From positions 1 to 27,470 of the forward strand of contig JBBPZD010000096.1 of the NCBI GenBank assembly GCA_038199265.1: 27,470 nt of DNA. Reading direction: 5' to 3'. Under the pieces are notes generated by a model. It was not told the origin of the DNA. It saw only the letters and a program-made list of their open reading frames with translations, and did not search any database. The number at the start of each line of letters is the position of its first letter. The stretch's first letter is position 1. The stretch comes from Allobranchiibius sp038199265. GTDB lineage: Bacteria > Actinomycetota > Actinomycetes > Actinomycetales > Dermatophilaceae. This document shows, in pieces, positions 14,806 through 22,316 of the stretch. The translations under genes were made by a program, and so were the position numbers.

Positions 14806-15602
14806 AGGTCGTGTTGTTCTGCGGTGGCTACGGGATGCGGATGCGGGGCAGCACCGACGATGTGCTGACCAAGCCGATGCACATGGTCGGTCCGCGGCCG
14901 ATCATCTGGCACGTCATGCGGTACTACGCGCACTTCGGGCATACCGAGTTCATCCTGTGCCTCGGCTACGGCGCGGATCAGATCAAGGACTACTTCCTGA
15001 ACTACAAGGAGACAGCCTCCAACGACTTCGTGATGCGCAACGGCAAAGCCGAGTTGCTCGAGACGGATATCGCGGACTGGTCGATCACTTTCGCGAACAC
15101 CGGTCTGAACTCCCCGATCGGAGAACGCCTACGCCGGGTGCGCCCTCACCTGGACGGAGACGAGACGTTCCTGGCCAACTACGCCGACGTGCTCACCAAC
15201 GCACCGCTGGACGCGATCATCGAGACGTTCCAGAAGTCTGACTGTGCCGCATCCCTGCTGGCGGTGCCGCCACAGTCCTCCTTTCACGTGGTCAACTTCG
15301 ACTCTCAGCACAAAGTCCGCGAGTTGGAGCAGGTCGGGACGATGTCGATCTGGGAGAACGGAGGCTATTTCGTCCTCACCCAGGAGGTATTCGACCACCT
15401 ACCGGAGAACGGTGATTTGGTCGACGACGGGTTGGGAGCACTGCTCAAGGAAGGGCGGTTGCTTGCCTACCCCTACGCCGGGTATTGGAAGCCGGCCGAC
15501 ACCTTCAAGGAACGCGCCGAGTTGGACCACGTCTGGACTGTCGGCGAGGCCCCATGGGCGCTCTGGGAAGGCGCTTCCCCGGGGCCGCGGGCCGACGTCT
15601 GA
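14802..15602 (+). CDS. Sugar-1-phosphate nucleotidyltransferase, glucose-1-phosphate cytidylyltransferase (RfbF)-like
   Basis: The 266-aa protein activates a hexose-1-phosphate with an NTP. It has the nucleotidyltransferase start VLFCGGYGMRMRG and KPMHMVGPRPIIWHVMRYYAH, close to CTP:glucose-1-phosphate cytidylyltransferases. It also has LCLGYGADQIKDYFLNY, DWSITFANTGLNSPIGERLRRV, the metal Asp in NYADVLTN, and GYWKPADTFKERAELD near the end. The usual G-T-R of the signature is G-M-R here, and NYADV replaces the RfbF NYGDG, so the nucleotide or sugar may differ from CDP-glucose. Its ATG overlaps the C-methyltransferase stop by four bases, so the frame upstream of 14802 is not part of it. Confidence 0.9.
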   Translation: MKVVLFCGGYGMRMRGSTDDVLTKPMHMVGPRPIIWHVMRYYAHFGHTEFILCLGYGADQIKDYFLNYKETASNDFVMRNGKAELLETDIADWSITFANTGLNSPIGERLRRVRPHLDGDETFLANYADVLTNAPLDAIIETFQKSDCAASLLAVPPQSSFHVVNFDSQHKVRELEQVGTMSIWENGGYFVLTQEVFDHLPENGDLVDDGLGALLKEGRLLAYPYAGYWKPADTFKERAELDHVWTVGEAPWALWEGASPGPRADV

Positions 15603-16303
15603 TGATCGACCTGCTGACCGGCCCGATGGACCGGGTCGTGCTGTTGGCTGCGCACTGTGACGACCTGGCGATCGGGATGGGTGCAACGATCATGCGGCTG
15701 GCGGTCGCCTGCCCGGCGCTGCGGGTCGACGTGGTCGTGCTCACCGGTCGGGGTACCGCGCGCGAGGACGAAGAGCGTGCAGCGTTCGCGCTGATGTGTC
15801 CGGATGCAGATCTTCGCCTGAGCGTGCATGACCTCCCGGACGGTCGGGTGCCCTCACACTTCGACCTCGCCAAGGATGCGATCGTCGCTGCCCGGGAGGC
15901 GGGAGCGGGAGGACTGATCTTCGCTCCGCAGCCGGCCGACGCCCACCAGGACCACCGGGCGGTCGGCCAGATTGCACCGACCGTCTTTCGGGATCACCTG
16001 ATCCTCGGGTACGAGATCCTGAAGTGGGAGAGTGACCTACCCACGGTCAGTGCTTACCAGCCACTGGAAGCATCCGCGATGCGTGCCAAGCTCTCGATGA
16101 TTCGTGAGAGCTATCCGAGTCAGGGCGGTCACGACTGGTTTGATGACGAAGCCTTCCTCGGGTTGGCCCGTATCCGCGGTGTGCAGTGCCACGCGCCATA
16201 TGCCGAGGCGTTTGTTGCGCCGAAGCTGACTTTGAGCCTCGGAAGAGCACCCACGCTCGAGATGACCCCACCGCTCGCCACAACAAAGGATGAACAGCTG
16301 TGA
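15602..16303 (+). CDS. PIG-L/LmbE family deacetylase with altered metal motif
   Basis: The 233-aa protein has the LmbE/PIG-L fold signature in altered form: LLAAHCDDLAIGMG, where the family normally reads AHPDDE. His18, Asp20 and Asp21 are kept, but Pro becomes Cys and Glu becomes Leu. The second metal motif DAHQDH (usually HPDH) is present in PADAHQDHRAV. Family members remove N-acetyl groups from amino sugars (GlcNAc-PI, GlcNAc-inositol). Within this operon the likely substrate is an acetylated sugar or sugar nucleotide. The ATG overlaps the preceding TGA by one base; the next gene starts at a GTGA overlap. The non-canonical motif means activity should not be assumed. Confidence 0.85.
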   Translation: MIDLLTGPMDRVVLLAAHCDDLAIGMGATIMRLAVACPALRVDVVVLTGRGTAREDEERAAFALMCPDADLRLSVHDLPDGRVPSHFDLAKDAIVAAREAGAGGLIFAPQPADAHQDHRAVGQIAPTVFRDHLILGYEILKWESDLPTVSAYQPLEASAMRAKLSMIRESYPSQGGHDWFDDEAFLGLARIRGVQCHAPYAEAFVAPKLTLSLGRAPTLEMTPPLATTKDEQL

Positions 16304-17319
16304 AGACACTGGTTACCGGCCATCAGGGATACCTCGGTTCGGTCATGGTGCCGATCCTGACGGCGGCCGGGCACGACGTCGTCGGGTTCGACACCGGTCT
16401 CTTCCAGGACTGCGTGCTCGGCGTTGCCCCCACCGATCCACCCACGATCTGCAAAGACATCCGCGACGTCGAGCCCGCTGACCTCGCGGGCTTCGACGCT
16501 GTCGTGCACCTCGCGGCGCTGTCGAACGACCCGTTGGGTGCCCTGGAGCCCCAGATCACCCACGACATCAACCATCACGCCTCGGTGCGGCTGGCAAAGG
16601 CCGCTAAAGACGCCGGTGTCCGAAGGTTTCTCTACGCGTCGACCTGCTCCGTCTACGGCGCGGCCGGTCAGGATGCGGTCAAAGAAGACTCCGAGATGCA
16701 CCCGGTGACGCCGTACGCAGAATCCAAGGTGCGCGTCGAAAGCGATGTGCATGATCTGGCGGACGGCGATTTCGAACCGGTCTTCCTGCGTAACGCGACG
16801 GCATTCGGCGCGTCACCGCGGTTGCGCGCGGACATCGTGCTCAACAACCTGGTCGGACACGCGATCCTCAGCGGGCGCGTACTGGTGATGTCCGACGGGA
16901 CCCCCTGGCGGCCACTGGTGCACGCCAAGGACATTGCCGAGGCCTTCTCGCGCTGTCTGACTGCGCCGCGCGAGGCAGTGCACGCCCGCGCATTCAATGT
17001 CGGCACTGAAGCGAACAACGCGACCGTCGCCGAGATCGCGCAGGAGGCCCAGCGTGCGGTTCCGGGATCGGTGCTCGACATCACCGGTGAGACCGGTTCG
17101 GACCCGCGGTCCTACCGAGTCGACTTCAGCGCGATCCGCGCCGCGCTGCCCGGGTACGACGCCACCTGGTCGATTGCAGATGGAGCGCGCGAACTGGCCG
17201 CGGCCTACCGGTCGGCCCCGTTGACCCAAGAGGGGTTCGACAGCGACTTCGTCCGGTTGAAGGTGCTGCAGCGCAAGCAGCAGGCAGGACTGCTCGATGC
17301 GGCGTTCCGCCTGGCCTGA
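16300..17319 (+). CDS. NAD-dependent epimerase/dehydratase (extended SDR) for NDP-sugars
   Basis: The 339-aa extended short-chain dehydrogenase has the NAD motif GHQGYLG (7-13), VVHLAALSNDP, the active-site serine/threonine region STCSVYG (114-120), the catalytic pair in YAESK (Tyr139, Lys143) and a substrate-end segment NATAFGASPRLR. The late motif PWRPLVHAKDIAEAF is typical of NDP-sugar epimerases and dehydratases. Which sugar carbon it acts on cannot be told. A GTG start overlaps the deacetylase stop, making it the last of four co-translated genes. It would supply or modify the keto sugar used by the C-methyltransferase. Confidence 0.92.
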   Translation: MKTLVTGHQGYLGSVMVPILTAAGHDVVGFDTGLFQDCVLGVAPTDPPTICKDIRDVEPADLAGFDAVVHLAALSNDPLGALEPQITHDINHHASVRLAKAAKDAGVRRFLYASTCSVYGAAGQDAVKEDSEMHPVTPYAESKVRVESDVHDLADGDFEPVFLRNATAFGASPRLRADIVLNNLVGHAILSGRVLVMSDGTPWRPLVHAKDIAEAFSRCLTAPREAVHARAFNVGTEANNATVAEIAQEAQRAVPGSVLDITGETGSDPRSYRVDFSAIRAALPGYDATWSIADGARELAAAYRSAPLTQEGFDSDFVRLKVLQRKQQAGLLDAAFRLA

Positions 17320-17353
17320 GGTCAGCGGCCGGCAGCAGCGATTGAGCGAACGG

Positions 17354-17908
17354 TCAGCTCTGCGCCTCCAGCTGCGAACGCAACTCAGCGAAGGTACCGG
17401 CTGCCAAGTCGCGCGGGCTCATGGTGGCCGCGGGCAGCGGCCAGTCGATCGCAAGGTCGGGGTCGTCCCACCGGGCCCCGAGGTCTTCGCTCGGGTCATG
17501 CCCGCGGTCGATCCGGTAGCAGATGTCGGCCACCGGACTGAGCACCTGAAAACCATGCAGAAAGCCTGGCGGAACGTAGAGGTGGGCGAAGGTCTCGTCG
17601 TCGAGACGGACGCTCACCTGCTGGCCGAAACTGACGGATCCGGGGCGGATATCCACCAGCACGTCCAGCACCGCGCCGCGGGCGCAACGCACCAGTTTGC
17701 CTTCCCCTGCCCCAGCGCGTCCGTGCATCCCCCGTACCGTCGCTTCACTCGAGCGCGACTGGGAGTCCTGGATGAACGCCGCTGGATCCAGGCCGTGTTC
17801 TGCGGCGACCTGCGCATCGAAGGTGCGGGTGAAGAACCCACGGGCGTCGAAGTGGGGGGTCGGGGTGAACAGCAGCGGTCCGCTGAGGTCGAAAGTTGTC
17901 ACTCGCAC
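17354..17908 (-). CDS. dTDP-4-dehydrorhamnose 3,5-epimerase family protein (RmlC-like)
   Basis: The 184-aa cupin has the RmlC fingerprint: FDARGFFTRTF, RGMH with the catalytic base His62, GKLVRCARGAVLDVLVDIR, YVPPGFLHGF and the catalytic Tyr131 in YRID, then HDPSEDLGARWDDPDL. RmlC-type enzymes epimerise C3 and/or C5 of NDP-4-keto-6-deoxysugars. After RGMH the usual substrate-contact Y/F-Q is replaced by GRAGAG, so specificity may differ from rhamnose synthesis. The GTG at 17908 is the only good start. It is convergent with the epimerase gene (34-bp gap) and divergent from the second methyltransferase (46-bp gap), where an AT-rich ATTAAAT could hold its promoter. Confidence 0.92.
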   Translation of the reverse strand: MRVTTFDLSGPLLFTPTPHFDARGFFTRTFDAQVAAEHGLDPAAFIQDSQSRSSEATVRGMHGRAGAGEGKLVRCARGAVLDVLVDIRPGSVSFGQQVSVRLDDETFAHLYVPPGFLHGFQVLSPVADICYRIDRGHDPSEDLGARWDDPDLAIDWPLPAATMSPRDLAAGTFAELRSQLEAQS

Positions 17909-17954
17909 CGGATCATTAAATCGGGTTTGATGCCCCGCCGTCGAAGGAGATCAC

Positions 17955-19046
17955 GTGACGAAGCCCGTGTGTAGGGCCTGCCGGGGAGAGCGTGGGACAA
18001 CTGTGCTCGACCTGGGTGACCAGCCGCCCGCTGACCACTTCCCACCTGCCGGTGACGCAGGACCGGACGCGCGGTTCGCGCTGTCGATGTGGTGGTGTCA
18101 GCGGTGCGGCCTGGCGCAGTTGGCCGAGGACAAAACCACTACCGCAGAGCCGCGGGGGGTCGAACCTGAGGCAGTGGTGCTGCAAGCTCGGGCCGCCCTT
18201 TCGCTGGTCGCGGATGCCGGAATGTTCGCCACCCACTCGACCGTCCTGGAATTCCCGTCCCCGCACGGTGGGAGTTGGATTCAGGACGCAGCTCACTACG
18301 GGTTGGCCCAGGTAAGCAGCCGGCCGGCAGATGTGGTGGTGGACAGCTTCGGCGTCATGCACGAAGCCGATCAGGCGGCTGGGGTACGTCGGCGCGCTGC
18401 CGCCTTGGCACCCGGTGGCGTGCTGCTGTTGCAGTATCAGTCGCTGGACAGCATCGTGCGGCTAGGGGCATGGAATGCGCTGCGGCATGGGCACTTCGCG
18501 TACTACAGCCTGCTGCCGTTGCAGGCCTTGCTGGCGCAGGTCGGGTTAGCGGTCGTGCGAACCTGGGATTTCGACCTCTACGGCGGCACCGTGTTGTTGG
18601 CAGTGGTCCACGCAGATGAGAACCAGTCAGTTGACGATTCGGTCGAGCGGCTCGAAGTTCGGGATCGGGAGGCCGGGATGACCGATCCTGTCGCACTGTC
18701 CTCGTTGCAGGCGCAGGTCGACCGCCATATCGGCTGGCTACGCCGCGAACTGTCCGAACGCCGCAGAGCCGGCCGGGTGGTGTTCGGCTACGGCGCAGCC
18801 TCACGCGCCGCAGCACTCCTGGCTGCAGCTCAGATCGATGCCACGCTGTTGTGCGGGATCGGCGACGCCAGCCCCGACAAGCACGGGCGGCGGATGCCCG
18901 GCACCGATGTACCGATCGTGGGTGCGTCCGACCTGATAGCCGCACATCCGGACGACGTGATGCTCTTTCTGCCAGACCTGTTGCCCGAGGTGACGCGTGC
19001 CTATCCTGAATTGGCCGGGCGTTGGATCCCGAGCGACTCGAAGTGA
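17955..19046 (+). CDS. Degenerate C-methyltransferase-like protein (zinc finger plus C-terminal sugar domain)
   Basis: The 363-aa protein is a paralogue of the C-methyltransferase at 13495. It keeps the zinc finger (CRAC at Cys6/9, CQRC at Cys48/51), the late SAM-domain strands (LAPGGVLLLQYQSLDSI) and the C-terminal domain (VFGYGAASRAAALLA, DKHGRRMPGT). The SAM-binding loop is damaged: VLEFPSPHGGSW stands where VVEVASNDGYLL is found in the paralogue. The catalytic YHEHF is RHGHF, with the glutamate replaced by Gly179. It is about 73 residues shorter. It may be a non-catalytic partner or have changed function. The GTG start has the Shine-Dalgarno AAGGAG. Its full-length open frame argues against a simple pseudogene. 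Confidence 0.85.
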   Translation: MTKPVCRACRGERGTTVLDLGDQPPADHFPPAGDAGPDARFALSMWWCQRCGLAQLAEDKTTTAEPRGVEPEAVVLQARAALSLVADAGMFATHSTVLEFPSPHGGSWIQDAAHYGLAQVSSRPADVVVDSFGVMHEADQAAGVRRRAAALAPGGVLLLQYQSLDSIVRLGAWNALRHGHFAYYSLLPLQALLAQVGLAVVRTWDFDLYGGTVLLAVVHADENQSVDDSVERLEVRDREAGMTDPVALSSLQAQVDRHIGWLRRELSERRRAGRVVFGYGAASRAAALLAAAQIDATLLCGIGDASPDKHGRRMPGTDVPIVGASDLIAAHPDDVMLFLPDLLPEVTRAYPELAGRWIPSDSK

Positions 19047-19130
19047 TGTTGACGACGGGGTCTACCGAATTTTGGCTTTCCTGGGCATCCGCCCGATCGA
19101 TGAGGCACACTGAACCTATAACTGACGGTC

Positions 19131-19159
19131 TTCACTGGAAGGTTAAGTGGCGCTAAGCT
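19131..19159 (+). promoter_or_regulatory. Promoter of the XRE-cupin regulator, TTCACT-N17-TAAGCT
   Basis: TTCACT (19131-19136) and TAAGCT (19154-19159) are spaced by 17 nt, 68 bp before the regulator start codon. An inverted repeat AGTGT-N6-ACACT (19189-19204) lies in the leader and may be an autoregulatory site. Confidence 0.4.
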
Positions 19160-19188
19160 CGTTTGTTCGAGTGCGGTGGTTCAACATC

Positions 19189-19204
19189 AGTGTTCGCGGA
19201 CACT
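19189..19204. promoter_or_regulatory. Inverted repeat AGTGT-N6-ACACT before the XRE-cupin gene
   Basis: Perfect 5-bp arms flank TCGCGG, about 23 bp before the GTG start and downstream of the predicted promoter. XRE regulators often bind dyads near their own promoters, so autoregulation is plausible but untested. Confidence 0.3.
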
Positions 19205-19226
19205 TCATCACTAGTTGGGAGCTGAC

Positions 19227-20063
19227 GTGACTGAGGTCATGTTCCAAGAGAGCACCGACGCGGTAGGCCGCTCGGTCCCCGGCGCCGATGACGTGAGGTC
19301 CGGCAGCGAACCCGGCGGGCAGGCCGCCAGCAGCGTCAGGGAATTCCTACCGGGAGTAGGGGCGGCGCTACGAGTGCACCGGCTGGCCAAAGGGTTGTCG
19401 TTGCGTCAGTTTGCGCGCCAGCTCGGAGTCTCGGCATCGTTCATCTCCCAGCTGGAAAACGGCAAGTCCCGGCCCTCTGTCACGACTCTCTTTGCGATCT
19501 GCGAAGCGCTCGACGTCACCGTTGATCAGTTGTTCGCGGAGTCTGGAGCCCGTTCTGATAAGCAGATGCAGGTAGACAGCGCACCGGCGAGCGCGAGGAG
19601 CCCACGTGGGTCGGTGGGCCGTCGCGGCCAGACTGACGACGCTGACCGGCGGGGCAGCAGCTCCCAGGGTCCCGTGGTCCACTCCTCGGAGCGACCCCGG
19701 TTGGTCTTGGACACCGGCGTGGCATGGGAAAAGTTGTCTTCTCGCGATGCGCCGGGCCAATTCCTCATGATCACCTACGAGGTCGGCGGCAGCTCCACGG
19801 CGGGCGATCAGTTGACTCGGCGGTCGGGGACTGAGTACGGGCTGGTGATCAGGGGGCAGCTGACGCTCTCGCTCGGCTTCGAGACGTACATCTTGACGCC
19901 AACCGATTCGATCTCCTTCGATTCGAGCATCCCGCACCGATTACACAACGACGGGTACGAACCAGCCGAAGTAGTCTGGTTCGTACAAAATAACGAGGCC
20001 CTTCCATTGCAGCGGACCGCGCAGACTCCAGCCGGCTGGAGTCGCCCCCTCACACATTCGTGA
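19227..20063 (+). CDS. XRE family transcriptional regulator with C-terminal cupin sensor domain
   Basis: The 278-aa regulator has an N-terminal Cro/C1-type helix-turn-helix (about residues 44-104; GLSLRQFARQLGVSASFISQLENGKSRPS split over helices 2-4). A 70-residue Ser/Arg-rich linker follows. A cupin barrel comes last (EYGLVIRGQLTLSL, DSISFDSSIPHRLHNDG, VVWFVQ). This PuuR-like architecture senses a small metabolite in the cupin. A Shine-Dalgarno GGGAG five bases before the GTG at 19227 decides the start over the in-frame TTG at 19215. The target could be itself or the downstream dehydrogenase at 20259. No ligand can be named. Confidence 0.93.
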   Translation: MTEVMFQESTDAVGRSVPGADDVRSGSEPGGQAASSVREFLPGVGAALRVHRLAKGLSLRQFARQLGVSASFISQLENGKSRPSVTTLFAICEALDVTVDQLFAESGARSDKQMQVDSAPASARSPRGSVGRRGQTDDADRRGSSSQGPVVHSSERPRLVLDTGVAWEKLSSRDAPGQFLMITYEVGGSSTAGDQLTRRSGTEYGLVIRGQLTLSLGFETYILTPTDSISFDSSIPHRLHNDGYEPAEVVWFVQNNEALPLQRTAQTPAGWSRPLTHS

Positions 20064-20065
20064 AC

Positions 20066-20082
20066 AAATACTTAACGTATTT
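20066..20082. promoter_or_regulatory. AT-rich inverted repeat AAATAC-N5-GTATTT
   Basis: Perfect 6-bp arms (20066-20071 and 20077-20082) lie 3 bp after the XRE-cupin stop codon, in the gap before the dehydrogenase gene. The dyad could be an operator for the downstream gene. It has too little GC to be a convincing terminator. The rest of the 195-bp gap shows no clear promoter. Confidence 0.35.
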
Positions 20083-20258
20083 CGTTGTTGCGTCGGGTCG
20101 GAGATTTCCCCACCAGTGGTCAGAGCGTGGTCACCGCAGTGCGGCAACCAGCTCGTCGGCTGAGTGTGATCTGAACCTCGACTCAGTCGGACGGTCCAAC
20201 TCGGGCAGGAAGACATCCTTGACTACCCGCAACGCGACGCACGACGACTGGAGTTGTC

Positions 20259-21185
20259 ATGGGCTGGAACACAGATCAGATCGGTGACCTGAGCGGCCGC
20301 ACCGCCATCGTGACCGGGGCGAACTCGGGCATCGGGCTGCATGAAGCAGCGCAACTGGCTGCACACGGGGCGCACGTCGTGCTCGCGGTGCGCAACATTG
20401 AAGCTGGAAAGCGAGTCGCCGCATCCATCGACGGATCCACCGGCGTCGAGCACGTCGATCTGGCCTCGCTGGACTCGGTGCGCGCTTTCGCCAGCCGGAT
20501 CGACCGCCCCGTCGACCTGTTGATCAACAACGCCGGGCTGATGGAGCCGCCTCTGTACCGCGAGACCGCCGACGGGCACGAACTGCAGTTCGGCACCAAC
20601 CACCTCGGGCATTTCGCGCTGACGGCACTGTTACTTCCGCAGCTACTGCGGGCGACCGCGGCGCGCGTCGTGACGGTTTCCTCGCTCGCGCACTTCCGCG
20701 GCGATGCGGGAGTACTGGCTGGGAATCCTGCACCGACCTACTCCTCCGGCAAGGCCTACGGGCAGTCCAAGTTGGCCAACCTGCTGTTCGCCGTCGAGTT
20801 GCAGCGCCGCGCGGAACGAGCCGGACTGTCGCTCACCTCCGTAGCTGCCCACCCTGGGGTTGCCGCAACTGGGCTGGTCAGCAACCCGGACGGGTTGGGC
20901 AGCAATCCGATCGTGGCCAAGGTGGCGCCTATCGTCATGCGCGTGGTGCTGCCGGGCGGCGCGGGCGGCGCGCGACCCGTGCTGTTTGCCGCCACGGACG
21001 CTGACCCCGGCTCCTACTCCGGTCCGAAGGGACCAGGGGAGGTGCGCGGACCCGTCGGTGAAGCCAAGCGCAGCCGATATGCACGTGACGAAATCCTCGC
21101 CATGAAGCTCTGGGCACGCAGTGAGTTGCTCACGGGCGTCAGGTTCGAGATACCCACTCCGGCGGCGAGGATGGGCAACGTTTAG
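20259..21185 (+). CDS. Short-chain dehydrogenase/reductase (retinol-dehydrogenase-like classical SDR)
   Basis: The 308-aa classical SDR has the NAD(P) motif TGANSGIG (19-26), the acidic/adenine region HVDLAS, LLINNAG, the catalytic serine in VTVSSLAH, and the Tyr/Lys pair in AYGQSK. The FGTNHLGHFALT segment and length match the WWOX/retinol-dehydrogenase-like SDRs common in actinobacteria (usually called oxidoreductases). The physiological substrate is unknown. It begins with an ATG at 20259 preceded by CTGGAG. The LOG-family gene starts 9 bp after its stop. Confidence 0.93.
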   Translation: MGWNTDQIGDLSGRTAIVTGANSGIGLHEAAQLAAHGAHVVLAVRNIEAGKRVAASIDGSTGVEHVDLASLDSVRAFASRIDRPVDLLINNAGLMEPPLYRETADGHELQFGTNHLGHFALTALLLPQLLRATAARVVTVSSLAHFRGDAGVLAGNPAPTYSSGKAYGQSKLANLLFAVELQRRAERAGLSLTSVAAHPGVAATGLVSNPDGLGSNPIVAKVAPIVMRVVLPGGAGGARPVLFAATDADPGSYSGPKGPGEVRGPVGEAKRSRYARDEILAMKLWARSELLTGVRFEIPTPAARMGNV

Positions 21186-21194
21186 CGTGACGCC

Positions 21195-21737
21195 ATGCGC
21201 GTAGCGATCTTCATCGGGTCATCCCGCGGCAATGACCCCTCCCATGCCCACGCCGCGGTGCAGTTGGCCACCTATCTCGCCGAACGCGGGATAGGCATCG
21301 TCTACGGCGGCGGTCACGTCGGGTTGATGGGTGTCGTGGCGGATGCTGCGATGGCAGCTGGGGGTGAGGTGATCGGTGTGATCCCCCGGTCCTTGGCCGA
21401 CGCCGAGGTCGCGCACCTGCAGTTGACCCGCCTTGAGATCGTCGAGAACATGCACGATCGCAAAGCTCTGATGGCGGACTTGTCCGACGCGTTCGTCGCG
21501 CTTCCCGGGGGCATCGGCACGATGGAGGAGTTCTTCGAGGTCTGGACCTGGCTCCAGTTGGGCATCCACGCCAAACCCGTTGCCCTGTACGACGTGTCGA
21601 ACTTCTGGGCACCGATGCGCGCGCTCCTGGCAGGCATGGTGAATGGCGGTTTCTTACGCGCCGACATGGCTGACCGGCTCATCCAGGTCGATGAGCCGAG
21701 GGCGTTGATGGAGCAGATCGCGCGCTGGAAGGCCTAG
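21195..21737 (+). CDS. LOG family protein (TIGR00730; cytokinin riboside 5'-monophosphate phosphoribohydrolase-like)
   Basis: The 180-aa Rossmann-type protein has the LOG signature PGGIGTMEEFFE and the upstream IVYGGGHVGLMGVVAD and GVIPRSL segments. LOG enzymes cleave nucleoside 5'-monophosphates to base and ribose-5-phosphate; in plants and some bacteria this activates cytokinin. In most bacteria the role is nucleotide salvage or unknown. It begins 9 bp after the SDR gene, so the two are probably one transcript. Its last codons overlap the convergent SRPBCC gene by 4 bp. Confidence 0.95.
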   Translation: MRVAIFIGSSRGNDPSHAHAAVQLATYLAERGIGIVYGGGHVGLMGVVADAAMAAGGEVIGVIPRSLADAEVAHLQLTRLEIVENMHDRKALMADLSDAFVALPGGIGTMEEFFEVWTWLQLGIHAKPVALYDVSNFWAPMRALLAGMVNGGFLRADMADRLIQVDEPRALMEQIARWKA

Positions 21738-22171
21738 AGCTTTTCGAGGGCGTTGGTCATGTCGACGATGAGGTCTTTGGCCAGCTTCAGGAAGATCAGC
21801 TTCATGAACGGGTCGGTCAACTTGGCGGCGCCGTTGAAGGTCACCGTCGCTTCATAGGTGACCTTCGAACCAGCGGTCGATGGCTCGACTCGGATGTCGT
21901 CGATGGACGTCGCTGTCTTGTTGGTGCCTCTGAAGACCACTCTGCCCGCTTCAAGTTCGCGTAGTTCGTACTCCAGCTCGGTGTTGATGGCGATGAGTTT
22001 GGAGACGTTGTGCCACGTCGCTCCCACCTCGATCGGGGCGTTCTCGTCGCCGATCCGTTCGCACGACACGGTGCCTGGGTCCCACTCGACAGCGTGGCTG
22101 AAGTCTTTCAGGTACTCCAGGGCAACGGACGGGTTGACCTGCACCTCAAAGGTGCGGATGACGTGGACCAT
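21734..22171 (-). CDS. SRPBCC (START/Bet v1-like) family protein
   Basis: The 145-aa protein matches the polyketide cyclase/SRPBCC fold: an N-terminal strand MVHVIRTFEVQV, SHAVEWDPGTVSCERIG, a run of antiparallel strands (VGATWHNVS, LEYELRELEAGRVVFRGTN, GSKVTYEATVTF) and a long C-terminal helix. These small proteins bind hydrophobic ligands in the cytoplasm. No catalytic residue can be assigned. A Shine-Dalgarno AAGGA six bases before the ATG at 22171 fixes the start. It lies downstream of the strong hairpin at 22243-22300, so it is probably transcribed separately from yihY. Confidence 0.88.
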   Translation of the reverse strand: MVHVIRTFEVQVNPSVALEYLKDFSHAVEWDPGTVSCERIGDENAPIEVGATWHNVSKLIAINTELEYELRELEAGRVVFRGTNKTATSIDDIRVEPSTAGSKVTYEATVTFNGAAKLTDPFMKLIFLKLAKDLIVDMTNALEKL

Positions 22172-22242
22172 GGCTGTCCTTGCTGTGAGGGAAGCGTGCT
22201 ACGGACACTCTACGAGCGCCGCCCCGCTGCGAGATCGACGGA

Positions 22243-22300
22243 GGCTCAGGTAAGCCCGAAAGGCTCACGCCGGCCTGAGCCTTTCGGGCTTACCTGAGCC
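22243..22300 (-). terminator. 25-bp perfect inverted repeat, likely terminator
   Basis: Positions 22243-22267 and 22276-22300 are exact reverse complements around an 8-nt spacer (CGCCGGCC). Each arm also contains its own mini-hairpin (AGCC-CGAAA-GGCT and AGCC-TTTCG-GGCT). The structure begins 16 bp after the yihY stop, in the direction of yihY transcription, and precedes the SRPBCC gene. No T-tract follows. It is best read as a GC-type terminator, much longer than usual. Confidence 0.7.
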
Positions 22301-22316
22301 CTTCGTCCCAGCGGGG

